From the NCBI RefSeq assembly GCF_000633415.1, contig NZ_AYMV01000022.1:1-64000 (forward strand): DNA of 64,000 nt, written 5' to 3'. Below, piece after piece: positions 34,625-44,435 of the stretch. How positions within the stretch are numbered: position 1 is the stretch's first letter; every line of letters starts with the position of its first letter. A model generated the notes under the pieces. It worked only from the letters and a program-made list of their open reading frames with translations. It was not told the DNA's origin and did no database searches. The DNA comes from Leucobacter sp. PH1c. GTDB taxonomy: Bacteria; Actinomycetota; Actinomycetes; Actinomycetales; Microbacteriaceae. The position numbers and the translations under genes were made by a program.

Positions 34625-37600
34625 GTGGTTTCCATGCGTGCATTTGCCCAGTCCCTCGGGCAGGGGTTTGGCCTCGTTTTTGACCGTGCACGTCCGTGGC
34701 GGCGAGACTTTTTCGTCCTTCGCACTCTCGTCGCGAGCCGTGGCCCTGACAACCCGGCGTCCATCGCGCAGCGCACGAGATATGAGTCAAAGCTCTCCAG
34801 CTCCCCGGATGCGGCGGTTCCGTACCTGCAGTGGGTGTCGGAGCAGCAGGGGTACGATGCTGCGCAGGGAGTTGCACGAGAACTCTCCCAACGTCCCCAG
34901 GCTTCCGCGGCCCTCCTCGTCGAGATCGCGAAATTCCACTACCTGACCAACAGCACCGCTCTCGGCGACAGCTACCTTGAGCAGGCGAAGTCTGTCGAGC
35001 CAGGCCTGCTTCGCATCTACGATGAGGAAGCCTGGAATCAGCGCGCACGAGGCAACCTCCATCGCGAGGCCCAAGCGGTGCAGCACGCGATCGCCGTCGC
35101 CCCCGACGAAGCGTCGCGGTTGTACTGGCGCGTGTGGCTCGGCGAGGTTCTGATCCGGCAGGAACGCTTTTCCGAGGCATGGGACCACCTGCAGCATTTC
35201 GCGCGCCTTCCCTCCGATGATGTGCGGATCCTGAGCGCAGGATACTGCGCTCACGTGCTCGGACTGCACGAGGCATCGTCCGCCGCATACCGCCGCTTCG
35301 CACCGGAGGGAGCTGACGGCTTCGACGTCCTCCGGGTCGCCCAGGCCCAGTTCGAGTCGTTCCAGCGCGCTGATGAGGCCGCGCGTCTCTTGGGAAGAGT
35401 TTCGTCCATCAGCCCGACAAAGGCACTCGAGCTGAGCGCCGATGTCCAGCTGCGGCTGGGGCACCCCGAAGCAGCGGTGGAGCACCTGAGCCTTGCCTTC
35501 GACAGGACCGACCGGAGCAGCGCTTCCCGACCCAAGCTCGCACAATTGCTGGAGCTTCTCGAGCGTAGCGATGAAGCCCTCGCGGTCTATGAGTCCTTGA
35601 CGCCGGAAGAGCGCTCACCGCTCCTCCTCTTGCGCGCCGGCGAGCTCCTCTCCGGGGAGGGGCGTACGAAAGAGGCGGTCATCCGTTTCCTCGAGAGCGT
35701 TTCAACACCGGCTCTCCCGCCGCTCGCAGCGGTCGATGTCGACCCGCAGCTGCCCGTGCTCCATGGACGCTACACCGCGGCACAGGCCCACGATGCCGAG
35801 CCACTGATTGCCGAGATTCTGAATCGCGCGAGTTCCGCCGAGCTCATTCTCGCTGCTTCGCTCGCTCTCGCCTCGATTCTTGCTCGCCAGGAGCGTTGGA
35901 CTGACGCTTGGGCAGCAATTCGCCAGGGCCAGGCTGATCGTCTCCCGAGCATCTCGCTGACCGACGGCAGCTGGGAGACACCGGGAGCGCAACGCGCGCT
36001 CCACTACGCCGAGTGGATCGAGACCGAGCCGCTTCGCCCCGAGGTCACGCTGTACGAATCCTCGCTCGGCGGCACCACTTCCTGCAATCCCCTCGCCATC
36101 TGCCTGGAGTTGCTCAGCGACCCCGCGCATGCGGGTCGCACCCATGTGTGGAGCATCGAGCCGGGCACCACGATTCACCCCGCGCTCCTCGGGCACCCCA
36201 ACGTGCGCTTCGTCGCCAAGCAATCACCTGGGTACTTCCGCGCGCTCGCAGTCGCAGGAACGATCGTCAACAATGCGACCATCGACCACGAGTTCTGCAA
36301 GCGCCCCGGGCAGCGCTATCTCAACACCTGGCACGGCGTTCCCTGGAAGCACATGGGACGTGACAACCGGGCAGAACCGTTCGCCTACGGCAACATCGCT
36401 CGGAACTTCCTGCATGCAGACATCGTGCTGGGGCCGGACCCGCACACTCTCGACGTCCTATCTCGTGGGCACGATGTCGAGGAGCTTCGTCCCGAAGTGT
36501 TCGTGCGTGCCGGCTACCCTCGCAACGATCTCACACTGAATCTCTCCCCGGAAAAGCGGGCACGTATGCGAGCGGAGCTGGGTGTCGGCCCCGAAGACAA
36601 ACTCGTTGTACTGATGCCCACATGGAAGGGAACATTTGCGGATCGGAGCAGCGAGGTCGCCCAGGTGCTCGAGGCCGCACGTGGGCTGCGCGCCTCAGGT
36701 GCGCGGGTGGCGGTCCGCGCACACCACTACGTCAGTGCAGCCTTCCAGTCCGAGGACCTCCCCGGGATCCAGCTCGTTCCCGCATCGTTCGACACGAATG
36801 AGCTCCTCGGCGCGACAGATGCCGTCGTCACCGATTTTTCCAGCGTCCTCTTCGACGCTGCGGCAACGGGGGTACCCGTCGTCAAACTGATCGATGGTCT
36901 TGAGCAGTACGCGGCAGATCGAGGCCTGTACTTCTCAGCGGATGAAGTGCCCGGAGCAAACGCCCGGAGCATCGCGGAGGCGGCCGAGCTGGTCACCTCA
37001 GCATGCGCCGACCCGGCATCGTTCACGGCGCAGTATGCAGCGCAGACCGATCGGTTCAGCGCCGGAGAGGATGGTTCATCCGCGCGACACGCGATCGAGC
37101 TCCTCTTCGGAGAGGCAATTCTCCCCGCCTCAATCGAAGCGGGTCGTGCCCCCCGAAGCGTTCTCCTCTCCACCGGGGGGCTGCCGCCGAACGGCATTAC
37201 CCGGTCAACACGAAGCCTTATCGCCTCGTTGCAAGGTACCGGATACACTCCGTACCTCATCCCGGGGAAGAACACGCTCGATGGGGCGGAGCAGGAGACC
37301 TTGCGCGACGTCCGACGATACGCCAAGGTGCTCCCGCGAGTGGGGGTCGTGGCGGGCACGCGCATGGAACGTGAAGCGCTCTACTTCGGGACCGGGCGCA
37401 ACTACGTGCCGTTCCCGATGGTTCGCCGCTTTCTTGACGCCGGCGCTCGTCGCGAAGCACATCGGCTCTTTGGAGACAGCGCATTCCACGCCGCCGTCGA
37501 GTTCAGCGCATACGATGCAAAGAACATCGTCCTCCTCAACTCGGGGGTCCAAGTCTCTGGGGGCAGGCGAGGCATCGTTTTCCACAACGAGATGTGGCAA

Positions 37601-38356
37601 GAAGTGCAGCATCGTTTCCCCCGTCTGCGATCGGGCTTCCATACCCTCGACCAGATGGATTTCCTCGCCTCAGTCAGCGATGGGGTCCGCGACTACAACG
37701 CACGAACCATGCACGAGCAATTCGGCATAGCGGAAGATCGTCATGTGACGATTGAGAACACGATCAACGTTGCCGAGATCCGCGAACTCGCACAGACGGA
37801 TCTCGCCGCAGAAGATACCGAGTGGTACGCGGCTGACGCCGCGCACGCCTGCATCGTCGCGCGTCTCTCCCCCGAGAAGAACCATGGTCAGTTCTTTGCC
37901 GCACTCGCCGCCTGCCGTGACGAGCTCAGCCGGCCGGTACGCATCACCTGCCTTGGCGACGGCCCGCTCCGCATGGAGCTGGAGCGTCAGATCCGTGACC
38001 TGGGGCTGACCGACATTGTTCGGCTGCGCGGCTTGGTCCCGAACCCTCAGGCGCACTTGCGCGCCGCCGGAGCGATGATCCTTCCTTCGCTCCATGAGGG
38101 CCAACCTCTCGTTATCCTCGAAGCGCTCACCGTCGGAGCTGAGGTCGTTGCGACCGACACTCCCGGTTCGCGATCAGTGCTCCACGACGGGGCCTTCGGC
38201 CCGCTGGTGCCGCTCTCGCAGGCGGGGCTCGAGACCGCGATTCACCGAGTCGCCGACGGTGAGCTCAGCGGAACGGAGCAATTCGATGCGGAGCAGTTCA
38301 CCGCACGCTCGCGCGATATGTTCCTCGACGCAGTCGACCCCGAGCGCTCCCGCTAG
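34625..38356 (+). CDS. Three-part wall-polymer synthase: TPR-like, CDP-glycerol glycerophosphotransferase, GT4
   Basis: This 1243-aa protein is unusually long. Residues ~40-440 are helical with TPR-like pairs (EAWDHLQHFARLPSDDVRIL, LGHPEAAVEHLSLAFDR). Residues ~470-820 are a TagF-like PF04464 domain with LNTWHGVPWKHMGRD (H570) and VTDFSSVLFDAAATGVPVV (D737). Residues ~840-1240 are a GT4-like transferase with SPEKNHGQFFAAL and ILPSLHEGQPLVILEALTVGAEVV. It should build a polymer with phosphodiester and glycosidic links in alternation. GTG 34625 is favoured by the TAGACT box; ATG 34634 is the alternative. TPRs may recruit partners or set length. Confidence 0.83.
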   Translation: MVSMRAFAQSLGQGFGLVFDRARPWRRDFFVLRTLVASRGPDNPASIAQRTRYESKLSSSPDAAVPYLQWVSEQQGYDAAQGVARELSQRPQASAALLVEIAKFHYLTNSTALGDSYLEQAKSVEPGLLRIYDEEAWNQRARGNLHREAQAVQHAIAVAPDEASRLYWRVWLGEVLIRQERFSEAWDHLQHFARLPSDDVRILSAGYCAHVLGLHEASSAAYRRFAPEGADGFDVLRVAQAQFESFQRADEAARLLGRVSSISPTKALELSADVQLRLGHPEAAVEHLSLAFDRTDRSSASRPKLAQLLELLERSDEALAVYESLTPEERSPLLLLRAGELLSGEGRTKEAVIRFLESVSTPALPPLAAVDVDPQLPVLHGRYTAAQAHDAEPLIAEILNRASSAELILAASLALASILARQERWTDAWAAIRQGQADRLPSISLTDGSWETPGAQRALHYAEWIETEPLRPEVTLYESSLGGTTSCNPLAICLELLSDPAHAGRTHVWSIEPGTTIHPALLGHPNVRFVAKQSPGYFRALAVAGTIVNNATIDHEFCKRPGQRYLNTWHGVPWKHMGRDNRAEPFAYGNIARNFLHADIVLGPDPHTLDVLSRGHDVEELRPEVFVRAGYPRNDLTLNLSPEKRARMRAELGVGPEDKLVVLMPTWKGTFADRSSEVAQVLEAARGLRASGARVAVRAHHYVSAAFQSEDLPGIQLVPASFDTNELLGATDAVVTDFSSVLFDAAATGVPVVKLIDGLEQYAADRGLYFSADEVPGANARSIAEAAELVTSACADPASFTAQYAAQTDRFSAGEDGSSARHAIELLFGEAILPASIEAGRAPRSVLLSTGGLPPNGITRSTRSLIASLQGTGYTPYLIPGKNTLDGAEQETLRDVRRYAKVLPRVGVVAGTRMEREALYFGTGRNYVPFPMVRRFLDAGARREAHRLFGDSAFHAAVEFSAYDAKNIVLLNSGVQVSGGRRGIVFHNEMWQEVQHRFPRLRSGFHTLDQMDFLASVSDGVRDYNARTMHEQFGIAEDRHVTIENTINVAEIRELAQTDLAAEDTEWYAADAAHACIVARLSPEKNHGQFFAALAACRDELSRPVRITCLGDGPLRMELERQIRDLGLTDIVRLRGLVPNPQAHLRAAGAMILPSLHEGQPLVILEALTVGAEVVATDTPGSRSVLHDGAFGPLVPLSQAGLETAIHRVADGELSGTEQFDAEQFTARSRDMFLDAVDPERSR

Positions 38357-38387
38357 ACTGCGGGACGCCCGGCGTCCGCTGCGGGCT

Positions 38388-41300
38388 CTATCCGCGCCGG
38401 ATACGCCTCAGGGCAAGCCGAATGCGGTCTCGGGTGCGCGCACCGGGAGGACGTACTCGGTGCGCAAGCGTACCCATCTCGGCGCGCAACGCTTCGAGTT
38501 CCTGCCGGAGTTGAACGGAGCTCCGCTCCGAGTGCTGCTCTGCCCGCTGGGTTGAGCGTTCGAGCTGCGAGATCCGGGCCGCGTGGTCTTCGACGTTGAC
38601 GAGGTTGTTCATTCGGTACATGTTTGTCGCTTCATGAGCTACTCGTGACAGAGCCAGGAGCTGTTCCTCCTGCTCATTGCACCAGCTCACTGGGTCCGCC
38701 GCCAGCACATCCGGGAGACTCACTGGCGTGCGCGTGCGGATACACTCCACGATCGCATCCCACCAGCGCCCTTGGAATCCACGTTGCGCGGCACCGGACC
38801 GGGCTACGTGCGCGGCAAACTCGTCACGGCGCTCGCGCAGCGCATCCATCAAGGGTGCGCCGTGCACCGGGGTCCAGTACTCGAATGGGATGGCGAACGA
38901 CTCCATCCCGAACCCCGCAAGCGCTCCGCGCATCCGGAGCGCTGAGTAGTAGCTCGTCACCAGGCCGACCGCGGGAGTGCCGACTGCGGCGCCGAAGACC
39001 AACGGGTGATAACGGGTGGACAGGGTGAATTCTGCCCCCGACGTGACCGTCAGCACTTCCCGCGCCGAAATCATGGGGAGCGAGCGCACTCGCCCACTCT
39101 GCGTGTAGTGCACCACACGATCATGGCCGTAGACGTCGTTCTCACGTCCGTCCTGCTCTGCGGCCCCCAGCACTCCCATGTGAGGGAGGAGCACCACGTC
39201 GAGGTTGTGTGCGTCGACCAGTGCATCGAGGATCCGTGCAAGGTCTCGGTAGTACTCCTCTCGGGCAAGGCCCGTCGAGTACGCGTGGAATGTAAAGCTG
39301 CCGACGACGTATTTCGACGGAAGCTGGAGCTGCTCGTGCAGTGCTGGAGTGGAGTCAGCCGGTTCGAGAAGCAGCGCATCGTCCAGTGTCTGCACCACAT
39401 TTCCCGATCCCGCTCCCAGCTCTCGAAGGAGAGCGGCGGTCGCCCGCTCTCGCGCGCCGAACGCGAGAGCGTAGTCCAAGAGTTCACGCACGAGTGGGCG
39501 GTCCTCGGGAACCAGGAGTGGTCCGACCGTTTGGCTCGTCACGAAGAGCGGCACGCCCGCGGACTCGGCGATTCGCTTCAGCGCCACCCGCTCGAAGATG
39601 TGCTGTGAGCCCGTCGAGTTCAGATTTCCGCCGCCGGCAATAATCACGGCGTCAGCGTCCTTCACCGCGGATACAGTCAGCGCGTCGTGCTCGTCGAGCT
39701 CTGCGCGCCCGCGCGCCCCAGCGATCAGCGCGTCGAGGCGACGCTTCCGATCCGCACGGTTCTTCTCGCGAATAAAGCCGAAGCTGGGAACGGCTGCAAC
39801 CCCGTACTGCGCGCGCGAGGTCGCGGGATCTCCTGCGATCACCGTGACCTCGCAGCCACGCTGACGCAGCTGAGCGATCGCGGCCTCCGTCATCGCCTCA
39901 TCACCCAGGTGGTAGCGGCCGTTCCAGCTCACATCGCCAATCACGAGCACACGGGGCACGTTCGGTGCGCCCTCGGGCACGGCTGCTCGAACCGTGACTC
40001 GTGCGGGACCGTGCGCCACCCGCTGAAGATCCCAAACGTCTGACCGGTGCCCGGTCACGAGGAGCGCGCTATCCGGAAGCGCTTGCACGGGCGAGTAGTT
40101 CGCGCGTCCGTGCGAATCCGTCGCGAGCGCAGAGAGCTCCCAGGAGCCGAACTGCGGCGCTTCGCCGTCGACCGGCAGCTCGGCGATCCAGGTGACGCCA
40201 TCGTCGGCCGCCGCATGTACGGTAGCCAGCTCTCTCAAGTTTCCGGATCGGGATACCCGCACGCTGAGCCTCGAGCCAGGCTCACGCAGCGCACCGAGCG
40301 GATCCGAACTCCATCCGGTGATCCGGATCGAACGCTCATCAACTTCGATGTTCTCGATCGCGTGCAAGTACATCAGCTCCGAGTGGGAGCGTGGCACACG
40401 AGAGACATCGGCAAGTCCACTCAGTTCTCGAGCCCGGATGCTCGCGGTTGGTCGACTCGCTGCATCTCGGGGCGCCCAGAAGAGGCCTCCACCAGAGCCG
40501 AAGAATCGACCGGCGAGCGCACCGCCCAGTTTGCCTCGGAGAACGGTACGCACTCCTGGAACGTCTCCTCCGGCTGCCGCAGCATAGAGCAGGCGATCTC
40601 CCAAGAATCGCCGTTCGAACGTGGCGAGCGAGGTCTTCTCCAACCGAGGGCGGATGAGCTCCAAAACCTCTCTGCACCACTCATCCTCGGATTCGAGGAA
40701 GTCGTTCAGGTAGAACCGCAGGTGATGCGCAATCACCTTGTCCTCGAAGGCAGCGACAACCGACTCCCCGCAATCGGCGAAGGCCGCCTCGGCGAGATCG
40801 AGTGACCGGAGCCGATCCTCGAGATTCTTCCGTGTGTGACGCTGGTTCGTGATCGACTGGCGTTCCTCGTTCGGATAGACATTCCAGAGATAGACCTCAT
40901 CGGAGATCTGCACGATTCCCGATGCTTGAGCAAGCGTTGTCGCCGAGAACACGACATCCTCGTACAGCATCCCTTCAGGGAACCGGGCCCCGATCCGCTC
41001 GAGAAAGGACCTGCGGTACAGCTTGTTCGTCGTCAGGGTGTCCTGCACCTCACCCGGAAGCGCCGCAATGCTCGCTCCATAGCGCCGTTCCGCATGCAGT
41101 TCGGGGAACCACGGGACTCGGCGCCCTCCATCGTTCCTCAGCACTCTCGTCAACAGGCCGGAAACGATGTCCGCTCCGCTATCGTCTGCTTCGGCCAAGA
41201 GCGCGGCCACCGCTCCCGTGGGCAGCTCATCGTCGGACCCCAAGAACATGACATATCGTCCCGTGGCGATCCGCAGGCCGTCGTTCAACGGGGCCCCGGG

Positions 41301-41516
41301 AGCGCCGGAGTTCTCCGCACGCCGATGGGAACGCACCCGCGAGTCTCGTGCCACGAAGCCAGCTACGATCTCCGGGGTCGCGTCAGTCGAGTGATCGTCG
41401 CTGATGATCACCTCGATACTCGGATGCGTCTGCGCAAGAGCCGACTCCACCGCACTGGGGAGATGCGTCGCGTCGTTGTACCCAATGATGATGACGGAAA
41501 CGTCAGGCTCGGTCAT
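38388..41516 (-). CDS. GT2 glycosyltransferase fused to polysaccharide pyruvyltransferase (CsaB-like), coiled-coil tail
   Basis: This 1042-aa protein has a GT2 at ~1-240 (DVSVIIIGYNDATHLPSAVESAL, GSDDELPTGAV) and a PF04230 pyruvyltransferase at ~520-875: GDEAM at 538-542, IIAGGGNLNSTGS, SQTVGP, and STRYHPLVFGAAVGTPAVGL (H837). The end (~980-1020) is a coiled coil followed by a basic tail. CsaB-type enzymes put ketal-pyruvate on wall polysaccharide, the ligand of SLH domains. That makes this the best functional link to the four SLH proteins in the window. ATG 41516 has GGAGGACC upstream. It is divergent from the next gene. Confidence 0.85.
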   Translation of the reverse strand: MTEPDVSVIIIGYNDATHLPSAVESALAQTHPSIEVIISDDHSTDATPEIVAGFVARDSRVRSHRRAENSGAPGAPLNDGLRIATGRYVMFLGSDDELPTGAVAALLAEADDSGADIVSGLLTRVLRNDGGRRVPWFPELHAERRYGASIAALPGEVQDTLTTNKLYRRSFLERIGARFPEGMLYEDVVFSATTLAQASGIVQISDEVYLWNVYPNEERQSITNQRHTRKNLEDRLRSLDLAEAAFADCGESVVAAFEDKVIAHHLRFYLNDFLESEDEWCREVLELIRPRLEKTSLATFERRFLGDRLLYAAAAGGDVPGVRTVLRGKLGGALAGRFFGSGGGLFWAPRDAASRPTASIRARELSGLADVSRVPRSHSELMYLHAIENIEVDERSIRITGWSSDPLGALREPGSRLSVRVSRSGNLRELATVHAAADDGVTWIAELPVDGEAPQFGSWELSALATDSHGRANYSPVQALPDSALLVTGHRSDVWDLQRVAHGPARVTVRAAVPEGAPNVPRVLVIGDVSWNGRYHLGDEAMTEAAIAQLRQRGCEVTVIAGDPATSRAQYGVAAVPSFGFIREKNRADRKRRLDALIAGARGRAELDEHDALTVSAVKDADAVIIAGGGNLNSTGSQHIFERVALKRIAESAGVPLFVTSQTVGPLLVPEDRPLVRELLDYALAFGARERATAALLRELGAGSGNVVQTLDDALLLEPADSTPALHEQLQLPSKYVVGSFTFHAYSTGLAREEYYRDLARILDALVDAHNLDVVLLPHMGVLGAAEQDGRENDVYGHDRVVHYTQSGRVRSLPMISAREVLTVTSGAEFTLSTRYHPLVFGAAVGTPAVGLVTSYYSALRMRGALAGFGMESFAIPFEYWTPVHGAPLMDALRERRDEFAAHVARSGAAQRGFQGRWWDAIVECIRTRTPVSLPDVLAADPVSWCNEQEEQLLALSRVAHEATNMYRMNNLVNVEDHAARISQLERSTQRAEQHSERSSVQLRQELEALRAEMGTLAHRVRPPGARTRDRIRLALRRIRRG

Positions 41517-41673
41517 CTGTCAGGTCCTCCGGGATCAATCACTTCACGCCCGTGAGATCCACGTAGCGCATGCTCACTAGGGTATCCGGAGTACCCGGCG
41601 GCGACGCCCGTTGATTCCTTTGAGAAGCGCCTCCTCGGTCGTTTCCCGCGTGTTCACGGTACGATTACCCAGG

Positions 41674-41679
41674 TACATT
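41674..41679 (+). promoter_or_regulatory. Candidate -10 box TACATT
   Basis: Would give a ~23-nt leader with GGAGA before ATG 41709. The 192-bp divergent gap also holds TACCCT on the minus strand (complement of 41580-41585) for the pyruvyltransferase gene. Confidence 0.35.
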
Positions 41680-41708
41680 GGCTTGCGTCTCCAGGAGAAC
41701 CAACAGAA

Positions 41709-44360
41709 ATGACCCACGACTCCTCCGCCCAGGTCCGGGTCTCCACGAATGAGCGTGCACTGAGCGCTGATTCTGCCCCTCGCCTGAGCCTCGTGATCCC
41801 CTGCTACAACGTCGAAACGTACCTTCCGGTGCTGCTCCATAGCCTGGACGCACAAGACTGCAACCCTGCGTCCGTCGAGCTGCTCTTCGTGATCGATGGC
41901 TCCCCGGATCGATCTGAGCAGATCATCGCGGAATGGATGCCGCGGTCACAGTTCGCCGTGTCGCTCATCGTCCAAGAGAACCGCGGAGTCGCTGGGGCCC
42001 TCAACACCGGACTCGAGCGAGCCCAGGGCGAATGGGTGAGCTTCTCGGGACCTGATGATGAGCTCTCGCCTCAGTACTTCTCGGAGATTTTCGGCGGCAT
42101 TCTTCAGTTCCCCGAGATCGACATGTTTGTGACCCGCTTGGTACGAATCAGCCAGGAGGGTCAGGTCGTCCCGCACCCGCTCGACTACAAGTTCGCAAAC
42201 CACGATGAGCCTTTTGTCGTCGATCTGGCATCGGATCCGGAGATGATCCATCTCGCGGGCGGAACGATTGCCCTCCGGCTCAGCCGAGTCGCAGAGACCG
42301 GGGTCACTCACGACGAGACGCTACGCAGCGGGTTTGAGGACGCTCAGCTGATCTCGCAGTTCTTGCTTCGTCTCCCCCAGGCGCAGTACGCAATTGTTCC
42401 CCAGGCGCACTACTACTACCATTCCCGGGCAGACTCAATTATCGCGACGTCTTCCGCCGATTACACCCACAAGCTTCCTCTGTTTGAAACGGTCTACAAC
42501 CGACTCCTCGACGAGGCAGGAAGCACGTGCCCCGCGTGGCTCGCCAACGTCATTCTGTACGACATGTATTGGGTGTTCCGTCAATACCTACGTTTCCGAT
42601 CATCTGTGTTCGCAATGGACGACTCCACGAACCAGCGGTTTAACTCAGCGTCCAGGGAAGTGCTTCGCAGGATCGGGATCAACCACATTCGTTCGTTCCG
42701 GGTGGTGAACGTGCCTCTCGACATCCGGGCAGCTTGGGAAGCTGCCGTAGATCCCGAGCTCGTCACGTCAATCGCTGTGTTCCGTGCGCATGATCCAGTT
42801 CGGCGACTGAACAAGATCACGTTCCATTCAGGAGCGCCAGAGATCACAGTTCCCATCTCCTCTCGACGAAAAGACCGGTCCCGGGCATTTACGACCAGTA
42901 GAGAACTGCACTACTTCGGGGAAACCTGGGTTTTCGAGAACATCTACTGGATTACAGACGCGCTGAACTCCGGCGATGCCAGAGATGTGAAGTTCTCATC
43001 GCGGGAGATTGAGTTTTACGCGGGGGGAGCTGTTTTCACGACGCGTGATGCTGGGCGTGCACTCGGGAAGACCCCTCCGCGTGCAGGCCGTCCAGTTCTG
43101 ACACCTCGAGCTGATGCGCGGACGGCCGCTAAGAGGTCGGCCCGCACTCAGGCGATCCAGGAGCGTCTGCTGAGGACGTCCTACGCGCTCGCTTATCGGC
43201 TCGGCGGTGTCCTCGGCTGGCGCCGCCAGTTCGCCAACGCTTGGGTGCTGATCGATCGAAACACTCAGGCCAACGACAACGCCGAGGCGCTCTACCGTTA
43301 CCTTCGGGAAGCAAGACCCGACATCAACGCCTGGTTCGTCATCGACCAGGGAACGAGCGACTGGGCTCGTCTGAAGGCGGATGGCTTCCGGCTCGTGGCG
43401 CACGGGAGCAAGAAGCACTTCGCGCTCATGAAGGAGGCGCAGGTGCTCGCTTCCTCCATGATCGATCACTACATCGTGCAGCCGTTCCCGAAGAGATTCC
43501 TCGAGAAGACCTGGAGCTATTCGTTCCTCCAGCACGGGGTCACGAAGGACCTGCTGCATCGGTGGTGGAACCCGAAGACCGTAGATCACTTAGTCACGGC
43601 AACGTTGCCTGAGCATCAGTCGATTGCAGGCAGCCCCTCCCCGTACAACCTTTCCGAACGAGAGGTCACGCTCACTGGCATGCCGCGCCACGATCGCCTG
43701 TTCCGGCTGATGGCGGAAGCTCCCCTGCGGCGGGAGGGCACCCACCGCATTGTGCTCATGCCGACGTGGCGCAACTATCTGCTCGGCGAGAATACCGGAG
43801 CCGAACGAAGCCAGTTGGATGGTTTTGCGGATTCGCAGTTCGTCACCGAGTGGTCGCGATTCTTGAACGGCGCGTACCTCTCAGCGCTCGCTCAACGGCC
43901 AGACATCGAGGTGGTTCTCCTCCCGCACCCCGGCATCGATGCGCACTGGCAAGATCTCGTTGTTCCTCCGGGAGTCCGTCGAGTCTCCTATGTCGGCGAC
44001 GACGTCCAGGAAATCCTCGCCGGCGCAACACTCGTTGTCACGGACTACTCATCTCAGGCGTTCGAAGGCGCATTCTGCAACGCACCCTCGGTGTACTTCC
44101 AGTTCGACCGAGAAGAGTTCTTCTCCGGCGGGCATATTGGGTCCCCTGGGTATTTCGACTACATTCGCGACGGTTTCGGCCCGGTCTGCGAGGAGCGAGC
44201 CACGCTTGAGCAGGCGCTTGAGGAGATGATCTCCGGCACGCACGCCGAGCTACCGACATATCGTCGTCGCATTGCACGGCTGTACCCGCTACGTGACGGG
44301 AAAGCCTCTGCCCGCATCGTCGGCGAGATTGAAGCGCGACTGCGCCCCTACGGCAGCTAA
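41709..44360 (+). CDS. GT2 glycosyltransferase fused to CDP-glycerol glycerophosphotransferase domain
   Basis: This 883-aa enzyme has a GT2 at ~20-250 (LSLVIPCYNVETYLPVLLHSL, FVIDGSPDRS, SGPDDELSPQYF), a middle region of ~250 residues without a clear family, and a PF04464 domain at ~500-870 with LQHGVTKDLLHRWW (H609) and VVTDYSSQAFEGAF (D779). It probably extends the polyol-phosphate or sugar-phosphate chain. It is the third TagF-like protein here and differs from the others in its middle part. ATG 41709 follows GGAGAACCAACAGAA. A hairpin follows its stop. Confidence 0.83.
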   Translation: MTHDSSAQVRVSTNERALSADSAPRLSLVIPCYNVETYLPVLLHSLDAQDCNPASVELLFVIDGSPDRSEQIIAEWMPRSQFAVSLIVQENRGVAGALNTGLERAQGEWVSFSGPDDELSPQYFSEIFGGILQFPEIDMFVTRLVRISQEGQVVPHPLDYKFANHDEPFVVDLASDPEMIHLAGGTIALRLSRVAETGVTHDETLRSGFEDAQLISQFLLRLPQAQYAIVPQAHYYYHSRADSIIATSSADYTHKLPLFETVYNRLLDEAGSTCPAWLANVILYDMYWVFRQYLRFRSSVFAMDDSTNQRFNSASREVLRRIGINHIRSFRVVNVPLDIRAAWEAAVDPELVTSIAVFRAHDPVRRLNKITFHSGAPEITVPISSRRKDRSRAFTTSRELHYFGETWVFENIYWITDALNSGDARDVKFSSREIEFYAGGAVFTTRDAGRALGKTPPRAGRPVLTPRADARTAAKRSARTQAIQERLLRTSYALAYRLGGVLGWRRQFANAWVLIDRNTQANDNAEALYRYLREARPDINAWFVIDQGTSDWARLKADGFRLVAHGSKKHFALMKEAQVLASSMIDHYIVQPFPKRFLEKTWSYSFLQHGVTKDLLHRWWNPKTVDHLVTATLPEHQSIAGSPSPYNLSEREVTLTGMPRHDRLFRLMAEAPLRREGTHRIVLMPTWRNYLLGENTGAERSQLDGFADSQFVTEWSRFLNGAYLSALAQRPDIEVVLLPHPGIDAHWQDLVVPPGVRRVSYVGDDVQEILAGATLVVTDYSSQAFEGAFCNAPSVYFQFDREEFFSGGHIGSPGYFDYIRDGFGPVCEERATLEQALEEMISGTHAELPTYRRRIARLYPLRDGKASARIVGEIEARLRPYGS

Positions 44361-44367
44361 GTCTCCT

Positions 44368-44410
44368 CACAGGATGGCGGGAAACGACTCAGCGGTTCCC
44401 GCCATCTGTG
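44368..44410. terminator. Bidirectional hairpin between convergent genes
   Basis: GATGGCGGGAA (44373-44383) pairs perfectly with TTCCCGCCATC (44396-44406). CACA/TGTG extend the stem past a one-base bulge. It lies between the TagF-like gene and the convergent SLH-protein gene and should terminate both. Confidence 0.82.
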
Positions 44411-44435
44411 TGCAGCTCTGGTGGGTTGGTTCAGG

